Part shown: piece by piece, positions 17,133-26,826 of the stretch | Numbering within the stretch: position 1 is the first letter of the stretch | Layout of the letters: each line of letters opens with the position of its first letter | Assembly (NCBI GenBank): GCA_944326635.1 | Contig: CALVEU010000009.1 | Span: 1 to 32,039 of the forward strand | Source: Candidatus Gastranaerophilales bacterium | GTDB taxonomy: Bacteria; Cyanobacteriota; Vampirovibrionia; Gastranaerophilales; Gastranaerophilaceae | Direction: 5' to 3' | Length of the DNA stretch: 32,039 bases | Position numbers and translations under genes: made by a program | The notes under the pieces: generated by a model | What the model was told of the DNA's origin: nothing | Seen by the model: only the letters and a program-made list of their open reading frames with translations | The model's database searches: none

Positions 17133-17975
17133 ATGTTCAGTACAGATGTAGATTATGAAGTTGTAATATTTTCAGTAGGTGATACAAAAGCCGGAACAAA
17201 AATGGGAAAACTCCAATTAAGAAATTTGGAAGATAATTCGCTTTTGAATTGTATTTTATGGGAAGAAACCCTCAATCGTTTCGACAGCAAAATTTTCAGG
17301 ACTGGAAATATTGTGAGAATAGTGTCAGCATCTTTTAATGAAAAATTCAATAATTGTTTGGTATCAACTCTATCTTTAGTAAAAGAAGCCAAAATGGGAT
17401 TGGACAAACAAGAAAGAGAAAAAGTATATTCTGAAATAATTTCTTATATTGATAAAATTCAAGATGAAAAATTAAATAGTTTTGTAGCGACATATTTTAC
17501 TCAACACAAAGATTTAATAAAAATTATGCCTGCAGCTAAACTAATGCACCACAACTACATTGGCGGACTGATGGTACATATTTTGGAATGTATTAAATTT
17601 GCTGAAATGAATATGAATATGTCTGATTACAAATTTAATCATGATAATATTATTGCAGCTTGCATTCTCCACGATATCGGTAAAATCTTTGAATATACTA
17701 TTGACTTAGAAACCGGACTTATTGATTATGATGAAAACTTTAGAAAAGAATGGCTTACTCACTCTCAATATGGATTTTCAATCTGTATGAATAACGGTTT
17801 TAAAGAAATTGCAAGAATGATTGCAGCTCACCATGGAAGAAGTGATTGGGGAGCAATCATAGACCTGGATCAGAAAGATTTGGAACCTGAATTATATTTT
17901 ATTCACATTGTAGATAATCTATCTGCAAAATTTGGAAAAATTAATGTTCACCTCTTGGAAGAAAAAGGAGTATAA
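17133..17975 (+). CDS. YhaM-type OB-fold/HD-domain 3'-5' exoribonuclease
   Basis: A 280-residue protein. The N-terminal OB-fold (about 1-85; VGDTKAGTKMGKLQLRNLED style) is followed by a helical linker and an HD phosphohydrolase domain. HHNYIGGLMVHILEC contains His149, CILHDIGK has His180-Asp181, and AAHHGRSDWG has His233-His234. This order and length match YhaM of Firmicutes, a Mn2+-dependent 3'-5' exonuclease acting on RNA and ssDNA. A general HD nucleotidase is the alternative. The start ATG at 17133 has AAGGA 7 nt upstream. It sits between ilvC and thymidylate kinase, so a nucleic-acid housekeeping role fits better than a metabolic one. Confidence 0.85.
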   Translation: MFSTDVDYEVVIFSVGDTKAGTKMGKLQLRNLEDNSLLNCILWEETLNRFDSKIFRTGNIVRIVSASFNEKFNNCLVSTLSLVKEAKMGLDKQEREKVYSEIISYIDKIQDEKLNSFVATYFTQHKDLIKIMPAAKLMHHNYIGGLMVHILECIKFAEMNMNMSDYKFNHDNIIAACILHDIGKIFEYTIDLETGLIDYDENFRKEWLTHSQYGFSICMNNGFKEIARMIAAHHGRSDWGAIIDLDQKDLEPELYFIHIVDNLSAKFGKINVHLLEEKGV

Positions 17976-17977
17976 CA

Positions 17978-18652
17978 TTGTCTAAATTAACAGAAAAACA
18001 TCATTATAAAGGAACACTTATTTGTGTAGAAGGGATTGACGGTTCTGGCAAATCTACACAATTAGCACTTTTGAGAGATTGGTTAAAATCTATCGGACAA
18101 GATGTAATTTTTACTGAGTGGAATTCTTCTGAATTAATTAGCCAAACAACTAGACTTGCGAAGAAAAAAAATATGTTATCACCTAGAACATTTTCCCTTT
18201 TACATGCAGTTGACTTTGCGGATAGACTAAAACAAGTTATTGACCCTGCATTGAAAGCTGGATTTATCGTACTTGCAGACAGATATGCTTATACAGCATT
18301 TGCAAGAGATGTAGCAAGGGGCGTTGATCCAAATTGGGTAAGAAATGTATACAGCTTTGCTATAAAACCTGATTTAGCAATATATTTTGATATTGATCCA
18401 AAACATTCTATGGAAAGAATTTGTGCAAATCGAGCTCCAAAATTTTATGAAGCAGGTATGGATTTAAAATTAAGTAATGACCCTTATGAAAGTTATATGA
18501 TATTCCAAGGAAGAGTAATAAAAGAATATCAAAAAATGGTAGATGAATTTGGTCTAATAAGACTTGATGCAATGGATTCAATACATTCAAAACAAGTCGC
18601 AATAAGAGAAATGTTAAAAGAAGTTCTAGCAAACAAAGGAGTAAACTTATAA
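17978..18652 (+). CDS. Thymidylate-kinase-like protein 1
   Basis: 224 residues of the P-loop NMP kinase fold. Walker A is GIDGSGKST (19-27) with EG before it, and the base/phosphate motif DRYAYTA is at 101-107 (DRY as in dTMP kinases). The canonical REPGGT stretch is replaced by TEWNSS (46-51). The start is TTG at 17978, supported by AAGGAG 7-11 nt upstream and by the conserved N-terminal YKGTLICVEG. It probably phosphorylates dTMP to dTDP, but the changed REPG region and the paralogue next door make the substrate uncertain. Its stop overlaps the second gene's start (TAATG). Confidence 0.85.
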   Translation: MSKLTEKHHYKGTLICVEGIDGSGKSTQLALLRDWLKSIGQDVIFTEWNSSELISQTTRLAKKKNMLSPRTFSLLHAVDFADRLKQVIDPALKAGFIVLADRYAYTAFARDVARGVDPNWVRNVYSFAIKPDLAIYFDIDPKHSMERICANRAPKFYEAGMDLKLSNDPYESYMIFQGRVIKEYQKMVDEFGLIRLDAMDSIHSKQVAIREMLKEVLANKGVNL

Positions 18653-19323
18653 TGGCACAATTTAAAACAAAACACGGATATGAAGGTTTGCTTATTGTAA
18701 TTGAAGGAACTGATGGATCAGGCAAATCCACTCAATTGGAATTATTAAAAAAATCTATCCAAGCTCAATCATATGGAGTTATGGTATCTGAATGGAAAAC
18801 TTCAAGATTGATTGCAGGAGTAATTGATGATGCAAAAGAAAGAAACCTTTTGAATGCTACAACATACAGCCTTTTATATGCAGCAGATTTTGCAGACAGA
18901 TTAGAAAACCAAATTATACCAGCTCTAAAATCTGGTTTTATTGTACTATTAGACAGATATTACTACACTGCATTAGCTAGAGATGTTGTAAGAGGTCAAG
19001 ATATTGAATGGGTTAAAAATTTATACGACTACGCTCCTGAACCTGATTTGATATTCTATCTTGATATGCCTGTTGATGTCCTATTAAAAAGAATTATTGG
19101 AACTACAGGTCTTAACTATTATGAAAGCGGTAGAGATGTCGGTTTCTCAACAGACTTCTACAAAAGTTTTGAAATTTACCAAAATAAATGCTTAGAACAA
19201 TATGAAAAAATGAAGTCTGAATATAATTTCAAAAGTATTGACGGTACAAAATCTATAGAAAAAATCCATTCCATAATGAACAAAGAAGTTCAAAAAATTT
19301 TAGATTCTGGTGTTTTATATTAA
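18652..19323 (+). CDS. Thymidylate-kinase-like protein 2 (tandem paralogue)
   Basis: 223 residues that align without gaps to the preceding gene over the first 120 residues, with roughly half the positions identical by eye. Walker A GTDGSGKST is at 19-27, SEWKTS at 46-51 in place of REPGGT, and DRYYYTA at 101-107. The catalytic features are intact in both copies, so neither looks decayed. The start ATG overlaps the upstream stop by one base, with AAAGGAG upstream, so the copies are translationally coupled. They may form a heterodimer, or one may have moved to a different nucleotide. A clean terminator follows. Confidence 0.83.
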   Translation: MAQFKTKHGYEGLLIVIEGTDGSGKSTQLELLKKSIQAQSYGVMVSEWKTSRLIAGVIDDAKERNLLNATTYSLLYAADFADRLENQIIPALKSGFIVLLDRYYYTALARDVVRGQDIEWVKNLYDYAPEPDLIFYLDMPVDVLLKRIIGTTGLNYYESGRDVGFSTDFYKSFEIYQNKCLEQYEKMKSEYNFKSIDGTKSIEKIHSIMNKEVQKILDSGVLY

Positions 19324-19341
19324 AAAATTTAACTAAAAAAT

Positions 19342-19379
19342 AAAATCAGATAATAAAAAAATCTGATTTTATTTTTTTA
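19342..19379 (+). terminator. Intrinsic terminator of the ilvC operon
   Basis: The stem AAAATCAGAT (19342-19351) pairs with ATCTGATTTT (19361-19370), with a 9-nt A-rich loop, then a T-rich tail. Confidence 0.85.
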
Positions 19380-19444
19380 TAAATAAATTAAACATTATAA
19401 ATATATCTATAATTGTTACTTAAATAAATAAAAATTTACGTTAT

Positions 19445-19483
19445 GAAACATTTTGTTCCACAGAGCATGGTTTATGCTACATT
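19445..19483 (+). promoter_or_regulatory. Two palindromes over a promoter (candidate operator)
   Basis: The first near-palindrome, GAAACA-TTT-TGTTCC (19445-19459, one mismatch in six), overlaps a -35-like TTGTTC. The second, AGCAT-GGTTT-ATGCT (19464-19478, perfect arms), overlaps the spacer and an extended -10, TGC-TACATT (19475-19483). Centre-to-centre spacing is about two DNA turns (19 bp). This arrangement suits a dimeric regulator binding over the promoter of the winged-helix gene at 19528. Confidence 0.45.
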
Positions 19484-19527
19484 AGAGAATGTAAAGAGAA
19501 ATATATATAGTTTATAGGAGATTATGA

Positions 19528-20148
19528 ATGTCTGAATATTTGAGCAAAGAAGAGATAAAACAATGGAGAAGCTCATTAGAAAAGATTACATTAGAAGAAT
19601 TCGCTGCCAGATTAGGGAAGAAAATAGAAGAGGCTAAGCCTACAAACGATTTAATAGACATAGTTTTAAAAGGGAAACCAGTTGTTTCAAATGAAGGAGA
19701 ATGGAAACAAACTCATGCAGAACGTTTAAGTTCTATCGCAGAAAGAAGTTACGATTTGGAAAGAGATATTGCTCCAAGTCCATTTTCTATTCATAAAATC
19801 CACACTCCTGAAGAAACTATTGATACTAAAATTGAAAAACCAAAAACAGAAAAGAAACCTGCAGCTAAAAAGACACCTGCAAAATCTTCTAAAAAAACAG
19901 AATCTGTTAAAGCAGAATCTTTAAGAGATGAAGTAAGAATTGTATTCAAAAAAGCTCTTACAGACAGAGAACAAAAAGTATTTGACCACTTTGTTGAAAA
20001 CAGAGGTAAAATAGTTTATGCAAAAGATTTAGCAGCATTACTTGATTTACCAAGAGATTATGTATACAAATACATAAAAAACTTAAGAGCTAAAATTGAT
20101 GGTGAAAACCTTCAAAATGCCGACAAAGGCGGATTTATATTAAACTAA
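19528..20148 (+). CDS. Winged-helix DNA-binding protein with Lys/Ala/Pro-rich linker
   Basis: A 206-residue protein in three parts: an acidic/helical N-terminal region (about 1-100, including ITLEEFAARLGKKIEEA); a histone-H1-like linker (KPKTEKKPAAKKTPAKSSKK, about 105-125); and a C-terminal winged helix of the OmpR/PhoB effector type. The last part reads LTDREQKVFDHFVENRGKIV, then the recognition-helix region LPRDYVYKYIKNLRAKI and a wing ending GGFILN. ATG at 19528 has AGGAG 7 nt upstream; an earlier ATG at 19524 stops after three codons. It lacks a receiver domain. A transcription factor or nucleoid protein is likely. Its own promoter carries palindromes, suggesting but not proving self-control. 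Confidence 0.7.
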   Translation: MSEYLSKEEIKQWRSSLEKITLEEFAARLGKKIEEAKPTNDLIDIVLKGKPVVSNEGEWKQTHAERLSSIAERSYDLERDIAPSPFSIHKIHTPEETIDTKIEKPKTEKKPAAKKTPAKSSKKTESVKAESLRDEVRIVFKKALTDREQKVFDHFVENRGKIVYAKDLAALLDLPRDYVYKYIKNLRAKIDGENLQNADKGGFILN

Positions 20149-20180
20149 TAAACATTCAGTCATAATCATTTCACACTAAT

Positions 20181-20216
20181 AAAAGAGCCTCTGAAAAAAT
20201 CAGAGGCTCTTTTATT
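20181..20216. terminator. Strong bidirectional terminator
   Basis: A perfect 14-bp stem, AAAAGAGCCTCTGA paired with TCAGAGGCTCTTTT, with a five-base A loop. It serves the winged-helix gene (+) and the radical SAM gene (-), whose stop is at 20224. Confidence 0.95.
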
Positions 20217-20223
20217 ATAAATC

Positions 20224-21618
20224 TTATTTTCTTAAAAGGACATTCATACCTGCTATAAAATAATTTTTTATCTCTGTAAATGATCTTATTCTTGACAACA
20301 TTTTTAAAATATACAATGGTCGCAAATAAAAACGTTTAATCGCAGATTTATGCAATTCAAAAACTCTTTCTCTTGAAAGATTGTGAGTATTTACAGCCGG
20401 GTAATAATAAGCATTTTCAAAAGATGTTTCTTTATCAAATAAATTATGTTCCAAAGCATAATCATAAAATCTTGACCCTGGTAAAGGAGTTGCAGTATAA
20501 AAACTTATAAAATCACTATTTAACTCAATAGCGAATTTTATTGTTTCTTCTACAGTTTCCTCTGTCTCCCAAGGTAAACCTATTACAAAATAATTATAAA
20601 TTCTGATTTTAGCTTTTTTGAAAACTTTCACAGTACGGCGAACATCATTCAGAGTAATTTTTTTACCCATTTTTTCTAACATATATTGAGATCCGCTCTC
20701 TACTCCAATACTTACTAATCGACAACCAGACTTATACATTATTTCAGCCATTTCTAAATCCGCAGTATCTGCTCTTGTATTTGCTGACCAAGTGATTTTC
20801 AATCCACTATCAATTATTGTTTGACACAATTTCATTGTCCATTCTTTATCAATATTAAAAATATCAGACCAGAACAAGAAATTTTTTATATTGTACTTTT
20901 CTACACACTCTTTAATTTCAGCAACAATATTTTCTGGACTACGGCGCCTTACCTTAGCTCCTGAAACAGGTGTTGCTAGGCAGAAAAAGCAATGAAAAGG
21001 ACAACCGCGAGATACTTTAATAGTAGCTTGAACTTTATTATTATCAGGACGTCTATAAATATTATTATCAACAAGATGTCTTGCTGGGAAAGGTAATGAA
21101 TCCAAATCTTCAATAAATGGTCTGTTACCGGTAAATTTTACTTCATCATTTTCTTTGTAGTACAACCCTAAAATTTCAGCTTTAGGTTTTTCTTCTAAAA
21201 TTTCTTTTAATGTATTTTCAGCCTCACCTAAAATACCAAAATCTAATTCATTATGTTCTTTTATAATTCTTTCAGCTAGAGTTAAAAAAGCTGCACCTTT
21301 TGCAATTGTAACTACATTAGGACAAATCTCTTTTGCTTTTTTAACAGCGTCTAAATCATGCTCTAATGTAGGAGTCGCAATATTTACAACTAAATAATCA
21401 GGATTAAATTCTTTTAAATCTGCTTCATAATCACCATTTTGACTGTAATCATTAATCTTTGCATCAAGCCCTGCTTTTTCAGCGACTGCTGCTAAATACA
21501 TTAAATCAGTCGGCGGCAATGGTGGAATTACAATAAGATCTTTAGTCGGTTGCTGACAACGATCTTCTCTATTCAAAACGGGTGATGGCGGATAAATTAA
21601 AAGAATTCTTTTTTTCAT
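20224..21618 (-). CDS. B12-binding radical SAM protein
   Basis: A 464-residue class B-type radical SAM enzyme. The N-terminal cobalamin-binding-like Rossmann domain (about 1-150: RILLIYPPSP, PPTDLMYLAAVAEKAG, DYLVVNIATPT, GILGEAENTLKEI) is followed by a SAM-radical barrel with the 4Fe-4S cysteines C206, C210 and C213 in SRGCPFHCFFC. Further on come VSIGVESGSQYMLEKMGKK and YNYFVIGLPWETEETV. The family includes methyltransferases and cyclases (BchE/HpnJ-like); no substrate can be named. The N-terminal domain lacks an obvious DxHxxG cobalamin-tail motif, so B12 use is plausible but unproven. The start overlaps the transporter stop (TAATG), so the two are a coupled pair. Confidence 0.85.
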   Translation of the reverse strand: MKKRILLIYPPSPVLNREDRCQQPTKDLIVIPPLPPTDLMYLAAVAEKAGLDAKINDYSQNGDYEADLKEFNPDYLVVNIATPTLEHDLDAVKKAKEICPNVVTIAKGAAFLTLAERIIKEHNELDFGILGEAENTLKEILEEKPKAEILGLYYKENDEVKFTGNRPFIEDLDSLPFPARHLVDNNIYRRPDNNKVQATIKVSRGCPFHCFFCLATPVSGAKVRRRSPENIVAEIKECVEKYNIKNFLFWSDIFNIDKEWTMKLCQTIIDSGLKITWSANTRADTADLEMAEIMYKSGCRLVSIGVESGSQYMLEKMGKKITLNDVRRTVKVFKKAKIRIYNYFVIGLPWETEETVEETIKFAIELNSDFISFYTATPLPGSRFYDYALEHNLFDKETSFENAYYYPAVNTHNLSRERVFELHKSAIKRFYLRPLYILKMLSRIRSFTEIKNYFIAGMNVLLRK

Positions 21619-23003
21619 TAAATCTTTTCCTTAACTGTATTTGTAATAACTGCAGCAATAGCCAAACATACTGCTCCAACTAAAAATGCATATTCCCAAT
21701 GATAATTTATAAAATCAGAACCCATAGCAAAAGAACACTTAGAAATGAACCAAGCTACAAGTGTACATACAAAAACTTGAGGGCCTGCTATAAATATATT
21801 AAAAATTCCCATTACAGAACCTTCTGTACCTTTTTTAATAAATTGGGAAAGCATTGCAAAAGGTAATGCACAAATACTTGCCCAGCCAATACCTGCAACA
21901 CCCATTAATGCAGCTACTGCTTTTGGCTGTTTTGTAAAAAACATTCCTAAATATGCCAAAATCATTGTAATTAAAGATATAATATGAACTTTTTTATTCG
22001 AATACTTAGCTGACAAAATACCTATTGGAATTGCAACTAGGAAACAAATTAAATTAAATATCGCAAAACATACAGAAGAAAAGTTTGTGCCATTCAATGT
22101 CGCCTGAGCATATAATTCTTTTGTAGATTCTGAAACTGTAGTTAAATCTGGAACGCAATAAATTGTATGCACTGCATATTGTGTAAAAAATATCATCATA
22201 CACATAGTACCAATCCAAGTAAAAAATTGCATTGTACAAATTTTTGATACTTCTGGAGAAAGTGCAAAGAAATTTTTTACAGCATCAATAAAAGAACCTT
22301 CTTTAATTTCAGCAGTTGCAACATCTTTTATAACTTCTTTTTTTACATTATGCTCTTTTATAGTAATACAGGTCCAAATCATACCCAAAGTAAAAGCAAG
22401 AGCAGCCATTATAAATTGTGCATTTATTGACATTTGATAACCAAAAGCCCATTTCAAAAACGGAGCAGTCCCAGCAGCTACAACTGAACCTAGCCCAATT
22501 GCAAGACTAATATAAGAATTTGCAATTGAATACTGTTCTTCAGGCACAACATCCGGAACTAATGCTCTATAAGGGCCTTGAGCAACATTTACACAAGCAT
22601 CAATAATCCATATCATAATCGCAGCAATTAAAAGAGCTGTTAATGGAGGCAAATTAACACCTGTAAAATTGTGCAAAAAATCTGCGACAGTTGCAGAATT
22701 TGGAAAAATCCACAAAGCTAAGGAAGCTAATAACGCACCACCTAATAAATAAGGTCTTCTTCTGCCTAACGGAGAAATAGTTTTATCACTTAATGCACCA
22801 ACTAAAGGTTGAACAACCATACCTGTAAAAGGTCCAGCAAGCCATATTAGACCATATATAAAAGGTGATGCACCAAGACCTTCTGTTACAGGTCCAGATA
22901 AAATTATTCTCATTTGCCAAGCAAATTGCAAACCGAAAAAGCCCAATGCAAAATTTAAAAATTGAGCAGTAGTAAATTTTTTTAAAACGTTATTCTCTTC
23001 CAT
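21618..23003 (-). CDS. MFS sugar transporter, SLC45/sucrose-transporter-like
   Basis: A 461-residue, 12-helix permease. The opening FALGFFGLQFAWQMRIILSG and the loop 2-3 signature GALSDKTISPLGRRRPYLLG are typical of GPH/SLC45-type cation-sugar symporters. The C-terminal half has AMLSQFIKKGTEGSVMGIFN. Start ATG at 23003 with GGGGAG 11 nt upstream. Import of a di- or monosaccharide is likely; the sugar is unknown. It is transcribed with, and translationally coupled to, the radical SAM gene, an unusual partner for a sugar permease. Confidence 0.85.
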   Translation of the reverse strand: MEENNVLKKFTTAQFLNFALGFFGLQFAWQMRIILSGPVTEGLGASPFIYGLIWLAGPFTGMVVQPLVGALSDKTISPLGRRRPYLLGGALLASLALWIFPNSATVADFLHNFTGVNLPPLTALLIAAIMIWIIDACVNVAQGPYRALVPDVVPEEQYSIANSYISLAIGLGSVVAAGTAPFLKWAFGYQMSINAQFIMAALAFTLGMIWTCITIKEHNVKKEVIKDVATAEIKEGSFIDAVKNFFALSPEVSKICTMQFFTWIGTMCMMIFFTQYAVHTIYCVPDLTTVSESTKELYAQATLNGTNFSSVCFAIFNLICFLVAIPIGILSAKYSNKKVHIISLITMILAYLGMFFTKQPKAVAALMGVAGIGWASICALPFAMLSQFIKKGTEGSVMGIFNIFIAGPQVFVCTLVAWFISKCSFAMGSDFINYHWEYAFLVGAVCLAIAAVITNTVKEKI

Positions 23004-23080
23004 TTAAATATATCTCCCCAAATAATTATCTGTATATACAAAAATACACGCAACATAAGTCATAGTCAAGCAAAAAATAC

Positions 23081-23111
23081 TTGACAAATTAAAAATAATA
23101 ATAAATAATAT
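23081..23111 (+). promoter_or_regulatory. Promoter of prepilin gene C
   Basis: Perfect TTGACA (23081-23086) followed by an AT-rich stretch with AATAAT (23104-23109, 17-nt spacer) or TAATAT (23106-23111, 19-nt spacer). The start region lies 10-25 nt beyond. Confidence 0.5.
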
Positions 23112-23127
23112 ATAAAAAATATGGAGG

Positions 23128-23847
23128 TTGAAAAATGTTTATTCAAGAAGCTTTGAGAGTGCCCCCCCCCCGCAAAACATAGATTATTCTAAGGGCTTCA
23201 CGCTTGCGGAAGTTTTAATAACTTTAGGGATTATTGGAATTGTTGCATCAATGACAATGCCTACATTAATTCAAAATTACCAAAAGAAAGAAGCTGCAAT
23301 AAGACTAGAACAAGCATACTCTATTATTTCTCAAGCAGTTAAAATGTCTGAATTAGCAAATGGTCCAATTGAATATTGGGAAATAAGTAAAACTAACGAT
23401 TCTGGAGATACAACTACAACCAAAAATTTTGTCGAACATTATATAACACCATACATAAAAAATATAAATTCGATACAAATGAAAACATCTGGAATGCCAT
23501 ATGAATATTATTATTACACAAGAAATGGGAAACTTGTAACAGGAGGAGGTCATACTCATTATAGTTTAGCTCTTGTAAATGGAATTTACTTACATTTTAA
23601 TGCCACATATGAATCATCAAACAAAATCGGTATAAGAATAGATACTAACGGAGAAAAAAGACCTAATATTATAGGTAGAGATACGTTTTTTGCAACAATA
23701 TATCCCAAATTTGAATTATATGGAACAGGAATGACCAGAAATCAATTGTTTAATCTGTGCAAAAAAGAGGATTATAATTCTCAAAAAAACTGTAGTGGAT
23801 TAATACAGGCTGACGGTTGGGAAATAAAAAAAGATTATCCTTGGTAA
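23128..23847 (+). CDS. Prepilin-like protein C with two competing starts and a C:G tract
   Basis: The body holds a canonical prepilin site, SKG before FTLAEVLITLGIIGIVAS, then NYQKKEAAIRLEQAYSIISQ, a globular domain with NGEKRPNIIGRDTF, and a C-terminal NLCKKEDYNSQKNCSGLIQ motif, then ADGW and DYPW. The ATG at 23135 has GGAGG exactly 7 nt upstream, but its frame reads MFIQEALRVPPPRKT and stops, because the C tract at 23162-23171 is 10 nt long. At 11 or 8 it would join the body. At length 10 the body frame is open only to a TTG at 23128, which touches the GGAGG and so should initiate poorly. The TTG reading, MKNVYSRSFESAPPPQNIDY, is nevertheless a plausible leader. A terminator follows. Confidence 0.87.
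   Translation: MKNVYSRSFESAPPPQNIDYSKGFTLAEVLITLGIIGIVASMTMPTLIQNYQKKEAAIRLEQAYSIISQAVKMSELANGPIEYWEISKTNDSGDTTTTKNFVEHYITPYIKNINSIQMKTSGMPYEYYYYTRNGKLVTGGGHTHYSLALVNGIYLHFNATYESSNKIGIRIDTNGEKRPNIIGRDTFFATIYPKFELYGTGMTRNQLFNLCKKEDYNSQKNCSGLIQADGWEIKKDYPW
23162..23171. repeat. Homopolymeric C10 tract in prepilin gene C
   Basis: Ten C on the coding (plus) strand, 27 nt from the ATG at 23135, before the cleavage motif. Unlike genes A and B, the coding strand carries C rather than G, so it encodes proline instead of glycine. The window plus strand carries C in all three loci, each flanked by G on both sides. Confidence 0.95.
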
Positions 23848-23848
23848 A

Positions 23849-23879
23849 TAAAAGCTCTCAAAAATTTGAGAGCTTTTTA
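23849..23879. terminator. Bidirectional intrinsic terminator
   Basis: AAAGCTCTCAAA (23851-23862) pairs with TTTGAGAGCTTT (23865-23876) around a two-base centre; T-rich on both outgoing strands. It is shared by prepilin gene C (+) and pyrG (-). Confidence 0.9.
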
Positions 23880-23881
23880 AT

Positions 23882-25486
<1,605 letters not shown>

Positions 25487-25578
25487 TCACCTCAAAATTT
25501 AAAAATAATACACACGAGAAAATAAAATTTAATTTCTCTTTACACACTTAACCCCAATATAAAATATTAATATTAAAA

Positions 25579-25603
25579 TCTACATAGAATAAATCTATGT
25601 AGA
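25579..25603 (-). terminator. Hairpin after gatC, probable terminator
   Basis: A perfect 10-bp stem, TCTACATAGA paired with TCTATGTAGA, with loop ATAAA, lies just beyond the gatC stop. On the minus strand it is followed by TTTTAATATT, a modest U-rich tail. Confidence 0.65.
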
Positions 25604-25614
25604 CTTTAATAAAA

Positions 25615-25896
25615 CTAATTAATTTTTGGAACTTTAAAAAATCCGTTTTCTTCTTCAGGAGCATTAGCCATCAAATCATCCTTACTAATTTCCTGAACAA
25701 CTTTGTCTTCTCTCATTACATTACAAAAATCTATAACTTGTGTCATAGGTTTTACGTTAGAAGTATCAACTTCATTCATTTGGTCAACATACTTTAAAAC
25801 ATCACCTAACTGTTTTGTATATAATTCTTTTTCTTCTTCTGTTAATTCTAATCTTGCAAGTTTTGCAACGTGTTCTACATCTTTTATCGTAATCAT
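25615..25896 (-). CDS. gatC: Asp-tRNA(Asn)/Glu-tRNA(Gln) amidotransferase subunit C
   Basis: A 93-residue protein matching GatC in length and motifs: ITIKDVEHVAKLARLELTEE, KQLGDVLKYVDQMNEVDTSN, and the closing NGFFKVPKI. It stabilises the GatCAB complex, which makes Gln-tRNA and/or Asn-tRNA from misacylated precursors. The start ATG at 25896 has GGAG about 7 nt upstream. gatA and gatB are not in this window, so the genes are scattered, as in many cyanobacteria. Confidence 0.95.
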   Translation of the reverse strand: MITIKDVEHVAKLARLELTEEEKELYTKQLGDVLKYVDQMNEVDTSNVKPMTQVIDFCNVMREDKVVQEISKDDLMANAPEEENGFFKVPKIN

Positions 25897-26020
25897 AATT
25901 CTACTCCATTATTTTATTATGGTAACACAAAAATTTTTCATGCAAAAAATTATTACATAAATTTAATGATTTCTAAAATAAAAAAGTTATGTTATAATAC
26001 TAATATTATTGGAGATAATT

Positions 26021-26809
26021 TTGTTGGAGAGTAAAGAAAAAAAAGTTGAAGACCTAGATGAGCAAATTCTCATTTACAAAGAATGTAAAGATGAGAAGAA
26101 AAAGCGCATGCTCCATATCAATATTGTCGAAAACGGGATGTTCCTTGTAAAAAAGATTGCAGGAAATATTTCTGCTCAATCAGGGATTTCAAATGAAGAC
26201 TTAGTACAAGTTGGTTCAATTGGATTAATAAAAGCTATTGAATTTTTCAATCCTGATAAAAATACAAGATTTAAAACTTATGCCTCTTATTTTATCAGAG
26301 GAGAAATAAAACATTATCTAAGAGACAAAGCTTCTATAATTAAAGCACCAAGAGAATTACAAGAATTAGTATTTAAAATAAGCACAGCAGTAAAACAATT
26401 AAAAGAAGATGGTTTTGAAGATCCTACAGAAGAACAAATAGCTCAAACAGTAGGTGTTCCTGTAAAGAAAATACATGAAGTAATGGAACTTGAACTTTGC
26501 AAAAGTACATTATCATTGGATCAAGCAATATCATCAGTAGATGATGATGATTTAACACTTATTGATAAAATTCCATCAGGCGACTACCAAGAATTTATGA
26601 ATTCTTATGAAAATAAACTTATGTTAGCTGCTGCAATAAAAAAATTACCAAAAGACTTACAAGAAATTGTAGAAATGAGTTACTATCAAGACTTAAATCA
26701 AAGAGAAATTTCTGAGAAAATAAATATTTCTCAAATGCAAGTTTCTAGAAGGCTAAAAAAAGCCTTAAGTAAAATGTACGAAATCATAAAATCTAAAGAC
26801 GATAATTAA
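26021..26809 (+). CDS. SigB/SigF-type (group 3) alternative sigma factor
   Basis: About 262 residues. Region 2 is NEDLVQVGSIGLIKAIEFF, then TRFKTYASYFIRGEIKHYLR (core binding and -10 recognition). Region 3 is APRELQELVFKISTAV, and region 4 contains LPKDLQEIVEMSYYQDLNQR and ISQMQVSRRLKKALSKM, the SigB/SigF-style helix-turn-helix. I place the start at the TTG at 26021 (LLESKEKK), 6 nt after GGAG; the frame is open to a TTG at 26009 that overlaps that site. A TATAAT at 25993-25998 may be its -10 box. The prepilin peptidase gene follows after 17 nt. In cyanobacteria SigF controls pilin genes, so a pilus-related regulon is a reasonable inference. Confidence 0.9.
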   Translation: MLESKEKKVEDLDEQILIYKECKDEKKKRMLHINIVENGMFLVKKIAGNISAQSGISNEDLVQVGSIGLIKAIEFFNPDKNTRFKTYASYFIRGEIKHYLRDKASIIKAPRELQELVFKISTAVKQLKEDGFEDPTEEQIAQTVGVPVKKIHEVMELELCKSTLSLDQAISSVDDDDLTLIDKIPSGDYQEFMNSYENKLMLAAAIKKLPKDLQEIVEMSYYQDLNQREISEKINISQMQVSRRLKKALSKMYEIIKSKDDN

Positions 26810-26826
26810 ATCAAGGAGACATAAAA

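Noticed and set aside
25703-25960. 85-codon plus-strand ORF opposite gatC
   Set aside because: It is antisense to a clear gatC, with no start signals and a low-complexity Ser/Thr/Phe composition.
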